Of a stretch of DNA of 64,000 bases, positions 1 to 8,715 are shown in pieces. Every line of letters starts with the position of its first letter. Position 1 is the stretch's first letter. The position numbers and the translations under genes are program-made. Source of the DNA: CAVPLM01 sp963713545 (lineage in GTDB: Bacteria > Actinomycetota > Thermoleophilia > RBG-16-64-13); assembly GCA_963713545.1 (NCBI GenBank), contig CAVQME010000011.1, positions 1 to 64,000 of the forward strand, given 5' to 3'. A model generated the notes under the pieces. The model was not told where the DNA came from and made no database searches. It saw nothing but the letters and a program-made list of their open reading frames with translations.

Positions 1-73
1 TGCCCCCGGGGTGACTCGAACACCCGACACGAGGTTTAGGAAACCTCTGCTCTATCCCCTGAGCTACGGGGGC
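1..73 (-). tRNA. tRNA-Arg(CCU)
   Basis: Read on the minus strand, this folds into a full cloverleaf. The acceptor stem GCCCCCG pairs with CGGGGGC and is followed by T8-A9. The D arm is GCTC/GAGC, the anticodon stem GAGGT/ACCTC encloses loop TTCCTAA, and the T arm is GGGTG/CACCC with loop TTCGAGT. The anticodon CCT reads the Arg codon AGG. The discriminator base is the A complementary to position 1, so the window edge falls at the 3' end and an encoded CCA cannot be judged. Confidence 0.95.
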
Positions 74-382
74 ACGGAAAAGATCGGCCGAACAGGGACG
101 CCCCGGGAGACGGTTGCAGCGACCCACCCGGCGGCCCGCTTCAGCCGGCAGATTGTAGCATCACCCTTCCGGTGGCCCCGCGGGTGCACCTGGCGGTGAT
201 CTTCGCCGCCGCTCCGGCGACGGCAGAAGCTCCGCGACGCGCCTTCGGCGCCCGGAGCCTCCAGACGGCCGTCGGGTCCTTCCCGCGGCGCCTGGACGAC
301 CTTCTCGTCGCTTGCCAACAACCGAGCGCCTTGTATACTGGCGGACGCCCCCTGTTTTTTTTCGTGTTCGAAGTGAGGCGTC
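74..382. other. intergenic region between tRNA-Arg and nitroreductase
   Basis: No convincing gene lies here. A minus-strand TACAAT box (152-157) could be the -10 element of the tRNA promoter, but I see no good -35 box. The right end carries the plus-strand promoter annotated separately and a T8 tract near 355-362. Overlapping frames on both strands look like GC-rich shadows. Confidence 0.5.
312..339 (+). promoter_or_regulatory. sigma70-type promoter of the nitroreductase gene
   Basis: A TTGCCA -35 box (312-317), 16 bp spacer and TATACT -10 box (334-339) each match the consensus at five of six positions. Transcription would start near 346, leaving a leader of about 37 nt before the ATG at 383. 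This is one of the clearest promoters in the window. Confidence 0.65.
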
Positions 383-985
383 ATGGACTTCAAAGAGATC
401 GTCAAGAGCCGCCGCTCCGTCCGTGAGTACCAGGACAAAGCCGTTCCCGAGGAGACCATCTACGAGTTGCTCGAGATGATCGGCTACTCCGTCTCGGCTA
501 TCAACCTGCAGCCTTGGAAGATCAGAGTCGTCTCCGACCAGCAAACCAAGGACAAGCTCTTCGCGGCTACGTTCGGCATGAAACAGGTGAGCACGTGTTC
601 CCATCTCCTGGTCCTGTGCGCCGATGTCGACTACCCAGCCCTCATCTCCAAGCTCGACGAGGCGCTTGCCACCGCCGGCACTCCAGAAGAGATGCGTCAA
701 GGCATGATCGGTTTCGCCACCAACATCACTACCGACATGACGCTCGAGCAGAGTCTCAAGTGGTCGCAGGAACAGGTGCACATCGCCCTGGGCAACGCGG
801 TCAACGGCGCCTACGCGCTCGGTCTGGGCGCCTGCCCCATGACCGCCTTCCGGGCGGGAGATTTCGCGCGCATCCTCGAGTTGCCCGACACGGTCGTTCC
901 CACAGTGATCGTATCGGTGGGCTACCCCGCCGACGGCCAGCCGGCGCCCAAGCTCCGCTATCCGGTCGGCGACATCCTTATCTAG
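383..985 (+). CDS. nitroreductase family protein
   Basis: The 200-residue protein belongs to the FMN-dependent nitroreductase family, whose members reduce nitro groups, quinones or flavin-linked substrates with NAD(P)H. The N-terminus carries the family phosphate-binding signature SRRSVREY (residues 9-16). The middle has the typical SAINLQPWK-type stretch, and a helical region follows with the GLGACPM motif near residues 150-158. Length is normal. The ATG follows a GAGGC-type ribosome site and a good promoter. A DUF4126 membrane gene starts 10 bp downstream and is probably co-transcribed. The substrate cannot be told from sequence. Confidence 0.88.
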   Translation: MDFKEIVKSRRSVREYQDKAVPEETIYELLEMIGYSVSAINLQPWKIRVVSDQQTKDKLFAATFGMKQVSTCSHLLVLCADVDYPALISKLDEALATAGTPEEMRQGMIGFATNITTDMTLEQSLKWSQEQVHIALGNAVNGAYALGLGACPMTAFRAGDFARILELPDTVVPTVIVSVGYPADGQPAPKLRYPVGDILI

Positions 986-995
986 CGCCAAAGCG

Positions 996-1595
996 ATGGA
1001 CGTCGTCTTCTCCAGCATCTACGCCCGCGCCTGCATGGGTGCGGGCCTGGCGGTCCTGAGTGGGATCAGAGCCTTCCTGCCGGTCGCCTTCTTGGCACTC
1101 TACTCGCGTCTCGAGTTCGCAAGTGCCCCGGTCCTTGACGGCACACCGTTCGCCTTCCTGGAAAAGACCTGGGTCATCTCCCTCTTGTTTGCCCTGGCCG
1201 TGATCGAGTTGGCGGTGGACAAGGTCCCCTCCCTCTATCCCACCCGCGACCAGGTCATGCAGCCCATCAAGATCGTTCTGGGCGGGCTGGTGTTCGCAGC
1301 CGCCACGGCCCCCGACGGTTGGATCGCGATGCTGGTCTGCGGCATCCTGGGGCTCGTGATCGCCTACCTAGCCGACCGGGTCCGCCGTTCCACCCGTTCC
1401 TACGAGTCGAGCGACACCGGCCCCCTTGTCCTCATGAGCATCTACGAGGATGTGGCCGTACTCATCGGTACCCTTCTCTTCGTGTTGGTGCCTCTGATCG
1501 GCGCCCTCGTCGCCCTCTTCCTCTTCCTGCTCGTGTACCGAGTCCAGCAACGGGGCAAGCGCAAACACAAAGGTTTGCGTATCCTTAAAGGGTAG
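996..1595 (+). CDS. DUF4126 family membrane protein
   Basis: This 199-residue protein has four to five hydrophobic stretches (about residues 10-33, 52-70, 92-128 and 150-185). It ends in a basic tail (RVQQRGKRKHKG) likely to lie in the cytosol. The GIRAFLP motif near residues 23-29 and the placement of helices match DUF4126 integral membrane proteins, whose function is unknown. It sits 10 bp after the nitroreductase, so it is probably in the same transcript. Confidence 0.75.
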   Translation: MDVVFSSIYARACMGAGLAVLSGIRAFLPVAFLALYSRLEFASAPVLDGTPFAFLEKTWVISLLFALAVIELAVDKVPSLYPTRDQVMQPIKIVLGGLVFAAATAPDGWIAMLVCGILGLVIAYLADRVRRSTRSYESSDTGPLVLMSIYEDVAVLIGTLLFVLVPLIGALVALFLFLLVYRVQQRGKRKHKGLRILKG

Positions 1596-1692
1596 TCTTC
1601 ATACGTTGATCTCCAAGATCCGGCCCGTTTCCTCGGCGCGGGAGGTCTCGGACCGCCGCCCATGGAAGCGACGCGGGTCAAGACGAAAGACC

Positions 1693-2466
1693 ATGGGCTC
1701 AGAACTCAGCGAGACCGACTTCGTCCACCTTCGGCACCGCATGGTGGAGGACCAGATACGCGGCCGCGGCCTTGTCGACGAGCGGGTGCTGGCCGCCATG
1801 GAGAGCGTCCCTCGGCATCTGTTCGTCGCAGCTACGCAGCGCCACTCTGCGTACACCGACGCTCCTTTGCCCATCGGGATGGGTCAGACCATCTCGCAAC
1901 CGTATATCGTGGCCTGCATGACTGAGTTGCTCCGCCTTGGCCCCGATCATCGGGTGCTCGAGATCGGCACGGGCTCCGGCTACCAAGCCGCGGTCCTGGC
2001 CACGCTCGCCGGGGAGGTCTGGACGATCGAGCGCCACGCCGACCTTGCCAAACAAGCGGGAGAACTACTGGCGGGTCTTGGCTACACCAACGTTCATGTG
2101 ATCGCGGGAGACGGTACCCTCGGCCACCCCGAGGCAGCCCCCTACGACGCGATCATCGTGACGGCTGCTGCGCCCCATGTACCTGATGCGTTGCGCAAAC
2201 AGCTGGCCATCCATGGTCGGATGGTAATACCAGTGGCGGCGGGCTACGCTGAGGATCTGAAGCTCATCGAACGCCTGCCGGACGAGCCTGCAGCGCCGGT
2301 ACCCCAGGAGCCCGCCGAGTCCCCACAGTCCGAGGTGTCCCCGGCGGCGCCCGCCGAGCCGACCCCCGAGGCCGCGGACGGCGCCGCGGAGCCCCGCTAT
2401 CGAGAGACCTCCATCCTCGGCTGTACGTTCGTGCCCCTCATCGGCGAGCAGGGGTATCCGCGTTGA
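1693..2466 (+). CDS. pcm: protein-L-isoaspartate O-methyltransferase
   Basis: The enzyme uses S-adenosylmethionine to methylate L-isoaspartyl residues in damaged proteins. The SAM-binding motif LEIGTGSGYQAA is at residues 89-100. The upstream block PLPIGMGQTISQPY (58-71) is the family substrate-site signature, and the GDG motif is at 139-141. I chose the ATG at 1693 because the sequence before it is basic and non-conserved. The product is 257 residues, longer than the usual 210 or so, because of a Pro/Ala/Glu-rich insertion at about 196-235 ahead of the last strands. Its stop overlaps the start of the acylphosphatase gene, so the two are translationally coupled. Confidence 0.9.
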   Translation: MGSELSETDFVHLRHRMVEDQIRGRGLVDERVLAAMESVPRHLFVAATQRHSAYTDAPLPIGMGQTISQPYIVACMTELLRLGPDHRVLEIGTGSGYQAAVLATLAGEVWTIERHADLAKQAGELLAGLGYTNVHVIAGDGTLGHPEAAPYDAIIVTAAAPHVPDALRKQLAIHGRMVIPVAAGYAEDLKLIERLPDEPAAPVPQEPAESPQSEVSPAAPAEPTPEAADGAAEPRYRETSILGCTFVPLIGEQGYPR

Positions 2467-2744
2467 CCGGGTCCAACGCCGTCCGCGTGCACATCTACGT
2501 CGACGGCCGCGTGCAGGGAGTCTGGTTCCGGCAGTCTACCTTGCAGCAGGCGGAGATCCTGGGAGTGAACGGCTGGATGCGCAATCTGCCCGACGGGCGA
2601 GTGGAGGCCGTCTACGAAGGCCCGCGAGCGGCGGTGGACGAGCTTCTGGAATGGACGCGTCACGGACCAGAGCGAGCCGTGGTGACGACTCTCGAGACCC
2701 ACGACGAAGAGCCCAAAGGGGAGCGGGGCTTCAGCGTCCGCTGA
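2463..2744 (+). CDS. acyP: acylphosphatase
   Basis: Acylphosphatases hydrolyse the carboxyl-phosphate bond of acyl phosphates. The 93-residue protein has the signature GRVQGVWFRQST with catalytic Arg23, and Asn41 in MRNLPDG. Length is typical. The start is either TTG at 2463, overlapping the pcm stop, or GTG at 2487, which would still leave the whole fold. The stop codon lies in the loop region of a strong inverted repeat. Confidence 0.9.
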   Translation: MTGSNAVRVHIYVDGRVQGVWFRQSTLQQAEILGVNGWMRNLPDGRVEAVYEGPRAAVDELLEWTRHGPERAVVTTLETHDEEPKGERGFSVR

Positions 2745-2760
2745 CGCTGAAGCCCCGCTC
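2721..2760. terminator. bidirectional hairpin terminator between acyP and the protease gene
   Basis: A perfect 18 bp inverted repeat (2721-2738 with 2743-2760) encloses the 4-nt loop CGCT. It includes the end and stop codon of the acylphosphatase gene and lies just beyond the stop of the convergent protease gene. There is no T tract, so termination would rest on the very stable stem. Confidence 0.6.
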
Positions 2761-2801
2761 TGCGCCGTTCCGCGGACGAATCCGTCCGCGGCCATCCCCG
2801 A

Positions 2802-4035
2802 CTAGAGAGTAGCCGGCCGCTCTTCCAGAGTGACCGTGATGTCCTGCGTGGTGCCGTCACGGTCTATCGTCACCGTCACGGTGTCCCCGGGCTTCCTATC
2901 CCTGATCGCCGACAGAACGTCACTGGCCTCGGTCACGTCCTGGCCGTCGATCTGCACGATGATGTCGCCTTGCTGGATTCCGGCGTCTTCTGCCGGGCTC
3001 CCCGGAGTCGTGTCCGCGACCAGGACGCCCGACGATCGCGAGAGGCCAAACTGCTGCTGCAGTTCCGGGGTGACGGTCTGAGTGCTCACGCCCAGATAAG
3101 CGTGGGTGGCACTGCCGGTCTGGATGATTTCGTCCACGACCTTGGTCACCACCACGGACGGGATGGCAAACCCTATGCTTTCAGCATCGCCCCCGGCCAC
3201 CGCCTGGTTGATACCGATCACCTGCCCGCTTGCGTTGGCAAGGGCACCACCCGAGTTGCCTGGGCTGATAGGAGTATCCGTCTGGATGAGGTTGGTATAG
3301 GTCGCGACCTCACCGTTCGCTAGCTGTATGTCGATGCTACGGCCGAGAGCTGAGACTATGCCCAGAGTCACGGAGTTCTGGAATCCCAGCGGACTCCCGA
3401 TGGCTATCGAGTATTCGCCCACCCTGGGCTGGTCCGTAACGAAGGCCGCCGCGGGCAACTGCGTGCTGGAGTCCACTTGGATGACCGCTAGGTCGGTCAG
3501 AGAATCACGACCCACGATCGTGGCCGGCAGCTTTTCCCCGGTTGTAAGGGTGACCTCGATATCGCTGACCGGATCCCCAAAGTCGTCCGTCACCACGTGG
3601 TTGTTCGTGACGATCTTTCCGTCGGTCGTGTAGATCACCCCTGAACCTTCACCTTCGTACTGCTGCTGACCGAAGGGACCTTGGTCGATGGTCCCGCTGA
3701 TGCCGATGTTCACCACGCTCGGCCCCAGCTTGGTCGCCACCTCTTGGGCCGGGCTGGCGAGACCGCCATCCCCGCTGCCGCCGGTCGACCGTGGACGGAG
3801 TGCTCCCCGGTCCGGCAGTGCTTTCTGTCGCCGTGGTATCCGTCTGTTGCTCGGTGGTTATGGGCGACCCACCGGCCGTCGTTGAGGATCCACCATCGCC
3901 CGTCTGGATCGTGCATCCGACAAAGGCGAAGGCGGTTCCCGCAACAAGGGCAAGAGCCACGACGAGCTCGACGATCGTCCACTTGGCCCGATGTTTACCC
4001 CGCTCACGGCGACTCTCCGCCTCGATCAATGACAT
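2802..4035 (-). CDS. HtrA/DegP-like membrane-anchored serine protease (apparent frameshift)
   Basis: This S1C protease would act on misfolded proteins outside the membrane. The first frame (from 4035) gives a cytosolic basic start, a hydrophobic segment at about residues 24-41 ending AFVGC (possibly a lipobox), and a Thr/Ser-rich linker. The protease and PDZ domain continue in another frame from about 3779. Catalytic His (TNNHVV), Asp (DLAVIQVD) and Ser (GNSGGAL) are all present, followed by one PDZ domain. Skipping one base near 3780 joins both parts into about 410 residues, a normal length. Without that, the protease part alone could start at GTG 3740 but would lack its anchor. Confidence 0.8.
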
Positions 4036-4365
4036 GTTCCCACTCCTCCTAAAGAGAATCCTCTCGTCCGTCGTCTCGCCCGAGGACTGGGCAGGACAGC
4101 CCTATTCTACCCGGGCACCTCTCCGGCTAACCTCGGCGGCACAGCCCCGACAACGTCCATTCACCGATGTTCGCAGCATCATAGCCGTCCTTGTATAAGA
4201 CGATCGTAAAGGGGCCACGAGCAGCGGCTCGAGGTAGCCGCTCGCAGGCTCGTGAGTCTTTACAGGGGCTTTACTGCTCGTGGCCTAAACTCCGTCGCAG
4301 ACGCTAGCGGGGTATCATCGTAGTCGCACTTAGTACCATACCCCAGGTGATGAACGGGGAAGGGG
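4036..4365. other. 330 bp divergent intergenic region
   Basis: This region separates the minus-strand protease from the plus-strand two-component system. It has no gene-like frame. It contains the nested inverted repeats at 4213-4285 and a possible -10 box TATCAT (4313-4318) without a recognisable -35 box. A good ribosome site (GGGGAAGGGG) precedes the ATG at 4366. On the minus strand, AGGAGGAGTG lies just ahead of the protease start. Confidence 0.5.
4213..4285. repeat. nested inverted repeat upstream of the response regulator
   Basis: The 12-nt arms GGCCACGAGCAG (4213-4224) and CTGCTCGTGGCC (4274-4285) are perfect complements. Between them lies a second hairpin, GCGGCT (4224-4229) with AGCCGC (4236-4241). 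This could be a cruciform, a structured leader or an operator. No T tract follows. Confidence 0.55.
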
Positions 4366-5019
4366 ATGCGCGTCCTACTGGTAGAAGACGAGGAACGGTT
4401 GGCCAACACGATCGCTCGTGGCCTCCGTAATGAAGGCATGGCAGTGGACGTGGTGCTAGACGGCACATCTGCCCTCTCCAAAGCCTCCATCAACAACTAC
4501 GACGTCGTGGTGCTCGACCGCAACCTACCGGGCGTCCATGGCGATGATGTCTGCCGCACGCTGGTAGCGCGTAGCTCTGCGGCCCGCATCCTCATGCTCA
4601 CGGCGGCGGGCTCCATCCAGGACCGGGTGACCGGTCTCGATCTGGGGGCAGACGATTACCTGCCCAAGCCCTTCGCTTTGAAGGAACTAGTGGCACGTAT
4701 CCGCGCTCTGGGTAGGCGGGCGGCGGTCCCGGTGCCCCCGGTGCTCACCTCGGGCGATCTTACCCTCGACCCCGCCCGTCACGTAGCCGAGCGAGCCGGG
4801 CGCGATCTGGGCCTCACGAAGAAGGAGTTCGGCGTGCTGGAAACGCTCCTCTCTGCCGAAGGCCGAGTGGTCAGCGCAGAGGAGCTCCTGGAAAAGGTGT
4901 GGGACGAGAACACCGACCCGTTCACCAACGTGGTGCGGGTAACCATCATGACGCTGCGCCGGAAAGTGGGCGATCCCCCGCTCATAGAGACCATCCCCGG
5001 CGTAGGCTATAGGATATGA
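4366..5019 (+). CDS. OmpR/PhoB-family response regulator
   Basis: The 217-residue protein has a receiver domain (about 1-115) with acidic pocket D8/E9, phospho-acceptor Asp51 (VVLDRNLPG), Thr79 and Lys101 (LPKPF). It is followed by a winged-helix DNA-binding domain (about 125-217) ending in a typical GVGYRI. Its ATG follows a purine-rich ribosome site. The kinase gene overlaps its stop by 4 bp (ATGA), so the two form a co-translated two-component pair. The target genes and stimulus are unknown. Confidence 0.93.
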   Translation: MRVLLVEDEERLANTIARGLRNEGMAVDVVLDGTSALSKASINNYDVVVLDRNLPGVHGDDVCRTLVARSSAARILMLTAAGSIQDRVTGLDLGADDYLPKPFALKELVARIRALGRRAAVPVPPVLTSGDLTLDPARHVAERAGRDLGLTKKEFGVLETLLSAEGRVVSAEELLEKVWDENTDPFTNVVRVTIMTLRRKVGDPPLIETIPGVGYRI

Positions 5020-6410
5020 GCCCAGCTGACGGCGCCAACGCCGGGGACTCGCCAGGTTACGTGGGACCCGACGCGATCGCCGGGGTGTGCATCGCCGAAG
5101 AGCCGTACTCGGGCGCCTCGGCGGCCCCGAATGTGGCACCGGCCACGGATGTTGCGGCGGCTGCGGTAGACGATGAGCCCCGTCGACGGCGAGGCCTAAC
5201 TATCCGTCTCAAGTTGACCCTCTGGTACGGAGGGCTCTTCCTGCTCGCCGGCGTGCTGCTGATCGCCGTCAACTACTTCATGGTTCGCGACAGCCTCAAC
5301 ATCGCCCCGGAGAAGGCCCGGGCGGCTGTGGCCGAGCGCTTCGGCATTCCGCCGAACGCGCTCGAGTTCGGCGGGCCCGGCCGGCCCGGCAGCGATTTCG
5401 AGCGATACGTCACGATCAACGGTATCCCGCTGCCCCGCCTGTTGGATGAGGCTCAGCGAGAGCTCAAGGAGGAGGCGCTCCGGCAACTGTGGCTAAGATC
5501 GCTCCTTGCCCTCGCCATCATGACGGTGATCACGTTCGGCCTGGCCTGGCTCGTGGCCGGGCGTATGCTCCGACCACTGCATGCCATCACGAGCACCGCC
5601 CGCCGTTTGTCCGAGTCGACCCTGCACGAGCGTATCGCCCTCAAGGGACCGCGCGACGAGCTGAAGGAGTTGGCCGATACCTTCGACGGCATGCTCACCC
5701 GGCTCGACACTGCGTTCACAGCGCAGAAAGACTTCGTAGCCAACGCCTCCCACGAGCTGCGCACACCCCTCACCATCATCCGTACCGAGATCGACGTGGC
5801 CCTCAGTGACCCCGACCTCTCCCAGGAGGAGCTCAAAGACATGGGGGCGGCTGTTAGCGAGGCTGTGGATCGGAGCGAAAGGCTCATCGACGGTCTACTG
5901 GTGCTCGCGCGGACTGACACCACGCCCGCGCAGATCGCTCTCGACTTGGCCGAACTGGCGGCCGAGCAAGTGGGCCAGTCGGCGGCCGAAGCGGACGCCC
6001 TGGGGCTGAAACTGGAGCTCGATCTGCAGCCTGCGCTGTTCAAGGGCGAGCAGGCCCTCATGGAACGGATGGTCGGCAACCTGGTCGAGAACGCCATTCG
6101 CCACAATCTGCCCGATGGGTGGTTCACGGTCAAAACGAGCACAGAGGGAGATCGGGCTGTCCTGGTGGTGGCCAACAGCGGGCCCGTGCTCCCCGCCGAG
6201 GATGTCGATCGGCTGTTCGATCGCTTCTATCGGCCGGATAGGTCGCGGAGCCGCAGAACCGGCGGCTTCGGCCTGGGGCTCTCGATCGTCAAATCGGTGG
6301 TCACTGCTCATGGAGGTTCGGTCGACTTGGTGGCACCCCCCGAAGGCGGCCTGGTGGTGACCGTCAGTCTGGCGGCCACACCCAGGGCAGGTCCAAGTAA
6401 CGGCTCATGA
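5016..6410 (+). CDS. sensor histidine kinase (HAMP, HisKA, HATPase_c)
   Basis: This 464-residue kinase should phosphorylate the upstream regulator. It has an unusual 60-residue Ala/Asp-rich cytosolic start, TM1 at about 67-90, a short extracytoplasmic loop of about 70 residues and TM2 at about 161-183. A HAMP domain (about 183-236) follows, then HisKA with His246 in ASHELRTPL. The HATPase domain has an N box (NAIRHN) and a G2 box (GFGLGLSIVKS). The start is fixed by the ATGA overlap with the regulator. Its last 47 bp overlap the 3' end of the convergent deacetylase gene. Confidence 0.92.
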   Translation: MSPADGANAGDSPGYVGPDAIAGVCIAEEPYSGASAAPNVAPATDVAAAAVDDEPRRRRGLTIRLKLTLWYGGLFLLAGVLLIAVNYFMVRDSLNIAPEKARAAVAERFGIPPNALEFGGPGRPGSDFERYVTINGIPLPRLLDEAQRELKEEALRQLWLRSLLALAIMTVITFGLAWLVAGRMLRPLHAITSTARRLSESTLHERIALKGPRDELKELADTFDGMLTRLDTAFTAQKDFVANASHELRTPLTIIRTEIDVALSDPDLSQEELKDMGAAVSEAVDRSERLIDGLLVLARTDTTPAQIALDLAELAAEQVGQSAAEADALGLKLELDLQPALFKGEQALMERMVGNLVENAIRHNLPDGWFTVKTSTEGDRAVLVVANSGPVLPAEDVDRLFDRFYRPDRSRSRRTGGFGLGLSIVKSVVTAHGGSVDLVAPPEGGLVVTVSLAATPRAGPSNGS

Positions 6411-7818
6411 CCAGGGCGACATGGGCCCTTCGCGCTCCGGCCCAAGGATCGAACCGCCCGTCGGAGTAGCCGGACATCAGACCCAGTTCCACGACCAGAG
6501 CCACATCGGAAACCGCGTAGTCAGGGACATCGATGAATTCGGCAGCCGCCGTGCCCACGGGAGCTGAGGCGTCTGCGGGGAGCACGGGGCCCTCGGAGAG
6601 CGCCCCGTCCGCGGGAAGGCCCGCTTCATCCGAAACCGAGATCGCCGCCTGCGCATCGGCCGAGGCCGCGGCCGGCAGGGCCACCCCATAGCCTTTGAGC
6701 TGGCGGGCCATCCGAGCGAGGATCTGAGCGAGCTGCACCCGGGTGATGGTGGCGCTAGGCTTGAAAAGCGGCATTCCATCGGGGCCGGCCGAACCGACTA
6801 CCAGCCCCGCGGCCGCCGCTTCCTCGACATAATCGAAGGGATAGGGCAACGGATTCCCGTCGGAGTCACGGTACAGGGGCACATCAGGGAAGGTGGGCGA
6901 CCCGGCCTTCTCCACCTCGGTGGTGTGTAGTCCTCCCACCAGCGTGGCCACCTTTGCCACCTGAGCCCGGGTGATGGTATCGGCCGGCCCGAAGTAGTTG
7001 CTGTCGTAGCCGCTCATATAGCCCAGATCGACCATCCGAGCGATGGCCTGCCCCGTCTCCGTGCCGGAATCGACGTCGAGGAACAAGCGATCCCCTTTGA
7101 GCATGGTGGAGATGGTGACGAACTCGTAGCCTCTCGCCCGAAGCCGGGAGGCGATGCTGGGTATCGCAGCCGCGGTGTGGGGCGCGGATAGGTGCATGAC
7201 CACTATCGCCCCATTGTGGGCATGCGAGACCACATGATCGGCGATGGCCGAGGCCGAGCCCCCGGCCCAGTCGCGCGGGTCGATGTCCCAGAGGACCAGA
7301 TAGCGGAAGCCCTCGCTGCCCGCGACGGCTGCTACCCGCGCGTTCGTGGAGCCATAGGGCGGCCGGAAGAGCGGCACGGTCCGGGCCCCGGTCGCCTCGC
7401 GGAAGGCGTCCGTCCCGCCCCCGATCTGTTTGGCCATCGCCCCATCAGACAGGCCGACGAGGACCGGATGCGACCAACTGTGGTCGCCCACTTCGAACCA
7501 GCCCGCCGCCATGCCTTTGACGATCTCCCGGTTGATGGCCGGGTAGGCCTTCACGGCCGACCCGATGACGAACAGAGTCGCGGGGATCTCGTTCTTCTGT
7601 AGGGCGCGCAATGTGCCGAGCGCCCGGTCGACCGAGGTGTTGTCGTCGAAGGTTAGTGCGATCTCCTTGCGCTCGGAGGAGCCCTTGAAGACCACCGACG
7701 CCGAGGCCGCGGCGGCTACTCCGGTCCAGAGCAGGACCACGGCCAGGGCCAGAACTGCGACCATCGTCACCGCTCTGAGCGCGCGGGTCCCTTGTCGCTT
7801 CGTCGGCTCGGCTATCAA
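6364..7818 (-). CDS. SLH-domain polysaccharide deacetylase
   Basis: This secreted 484-residue protein combines a NodB-type deacetylase with S-layer-homology repeats, so it probably sits on the cell wall and removes acetyl groups from peptidoglycan or wall glycans. A signal or anchor helix lies at about 15-38. The NodB motifs are TFDDN (D58, D59), HSWSH (H113, H117), RPPYG, and DIDPRDW. About three SLH repeats fill residues 235-480, including GYMSGYDSNYFGP and LMSGYSDGRFDP, with an Ala/Pro-rich linker before the last. The gene overlaps the kinase gene tail to tail by 47 bp. uppP starts just upstream on the same strand, which suggests a cell-envelope group. Confidence 0.88.
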   Translation of the reverse strand: MIAEPTKRQGTRALRAVTMVAVLALAVVLLWTGVAAAASASVVFKGSSERKEIALTFDDNTSVDRALGTLRALQKNEIPATLFVIGSAVKAYPAINREIVKGMAAGWFEVGDHSWSHPVLVGLSDGAMAKQIGGGTDAFREATGARTVPLFRPPYGSTNARVAAVAGSEGFRYLVLWDIDPRDWAGGSASAIADHVVSHAHNGAIVVMHLSAPHTAAAIPSIASRLRARGYEFVTISTMLKGDRLFLDVDSGTETGQAIARMVDLGYMSGYDSNYFGPADTITRAQVAKVATLVGGLHTTEVEKAGSPTFPDVPLYRDSDGNPLPYPFDYVEEAAAAGLVVGSAGPDGMPLFKPSATITRVQLAQILARMARQLKGYGVALPAAASADAQAAISVSDEAGLPADGALSEGPVLPADASAPVGTAAAEFIDVPDYAVSDVALVVELGLMSGYSDGRFDPWAGARRAHVALVMSRYLDLPWVWPPD

Positions 7819-7827
7819 ACGAGACTC

Positions 7828-8715
7828 CTATACGAGAGACAGCAAGATGACGAAAAGCCCCAACGCCATCGTGTATATGGCGAAGATCCGGAACCGATGG
7901 TTCCTCACATACCGCATCACAAAGTATATGGCGACGAACCCCGATATTCCTGCAGCGATCGCCCCCAGCAAGTAGGCGAGCCCGTCGCCCCCGGTCATCG
8001 CTCCGCCTATGTCACCCAGCTTGAGCAAGAAGGCTCCCAGGATCGCGGGGATGCTGAGCAGGAAGGAGAAATGCGCCGCGGTCGACCTGTCAAAACCGAG
8101 GAAGACGCCGGCCGACATGGTCGCGCCGGAACGACTGAGACCGGGAGCGATGGCCAGGGCCTGGAAGCAGCCTATAACCAGGGCGTCGGCGCCCCGGATC
8201 CTGTCCATCCCTGCCGGCTGCCGGTTGACCCGTCCCAGAGCAAGGTCGGCACCCCATAGCAGCAGGCTGGTCACTACCAGGAACACTCCCACGGCCAGGG
8301 TGCTCGAGAACAATCCTTCGAAGAAATCACCGAGCAGGAGTCCCGCGAAAGCGGCGGGGATAGAGCCGATGACCAACCAGACGACCATCCGTCTCCAGTA
8401 CTTGACCTCCGCCCGGCTCATGCGCTTGGGACGCACCAGCGAGGTGATCATCTTGGCTACGTCCTGGATGAAATACCCCACCACCGCCACAAGGGTAGCC
8501 AGATGCACGAGGACGTCGAAGGCCAACGTGGGAGCGGGCATATTGAAGAACTCGGGGACGAGTACCAAGTGGGCGGAGCTCGACACGGGTAGGAATTCCG
8601 TGAACCCCTGCACTATCCCCAGTATGAGAGCATCAAGGACGGTCAAACTTTGGCCCGTTGCCTTCCCTCGCCGAATTCCTACCCTCGCCGGACACACCGG
8701 CGAGCAGGATATCAC
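7828..8715 (-). CDS. uppP: undecaprenyl-diphosphatase
   Basis: UppP (BacA) dephosphorylates undecaprenyl diphosphate to recycle the lipid carrier for peptidoglycan and other wall polymers, and confers bacitracin tolerance. The family motifs GFTEFLPVSSSAHL and LSRSGATMSAG are both intact, and about seven to eight membrane helices are predicted. The longest frame starts at GTG 8715, directly after the bioY stop. A TTG at 8646 would give the more usual N-terminus (TVLDALILGIVQG), so the first 23 residues are uncertain. Confidence 0.92.
   Translation of the reverse strand: MISCSPVCPARVGIRRGKATGQSLTVLDALILGIVQGFTEFLPVSSSAHLVLVPEFFNMPAPTLAFDVLVHLATLVAVVGYFIQDVAKMITSLVRPKRMSRAEVKYWRRMVVWLVIGSIPAAFAGLLLGDFFEGLFSSTLAVGVFLVVTSLLLWGADLALGRVNRQPAGMDRIRGADALVIGCFQALAIAPGLSRSGATMSAGVFLGFDRSTAAHFSFLLSIPAILGAFLLKLGDIGGAMTGGDGLAYLLGAIAAGISGFVAIYFVMRYVRNHRFRIFAIYTMALGLFVILLSLV

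Noticed and set aside
161..1018. 285-residue frame antisense to the nitroreductase gene
   Set aside because: It opposes a gene with clear family motifs and has no recognisable domain; such open frames are expected in GC-rich DNA.
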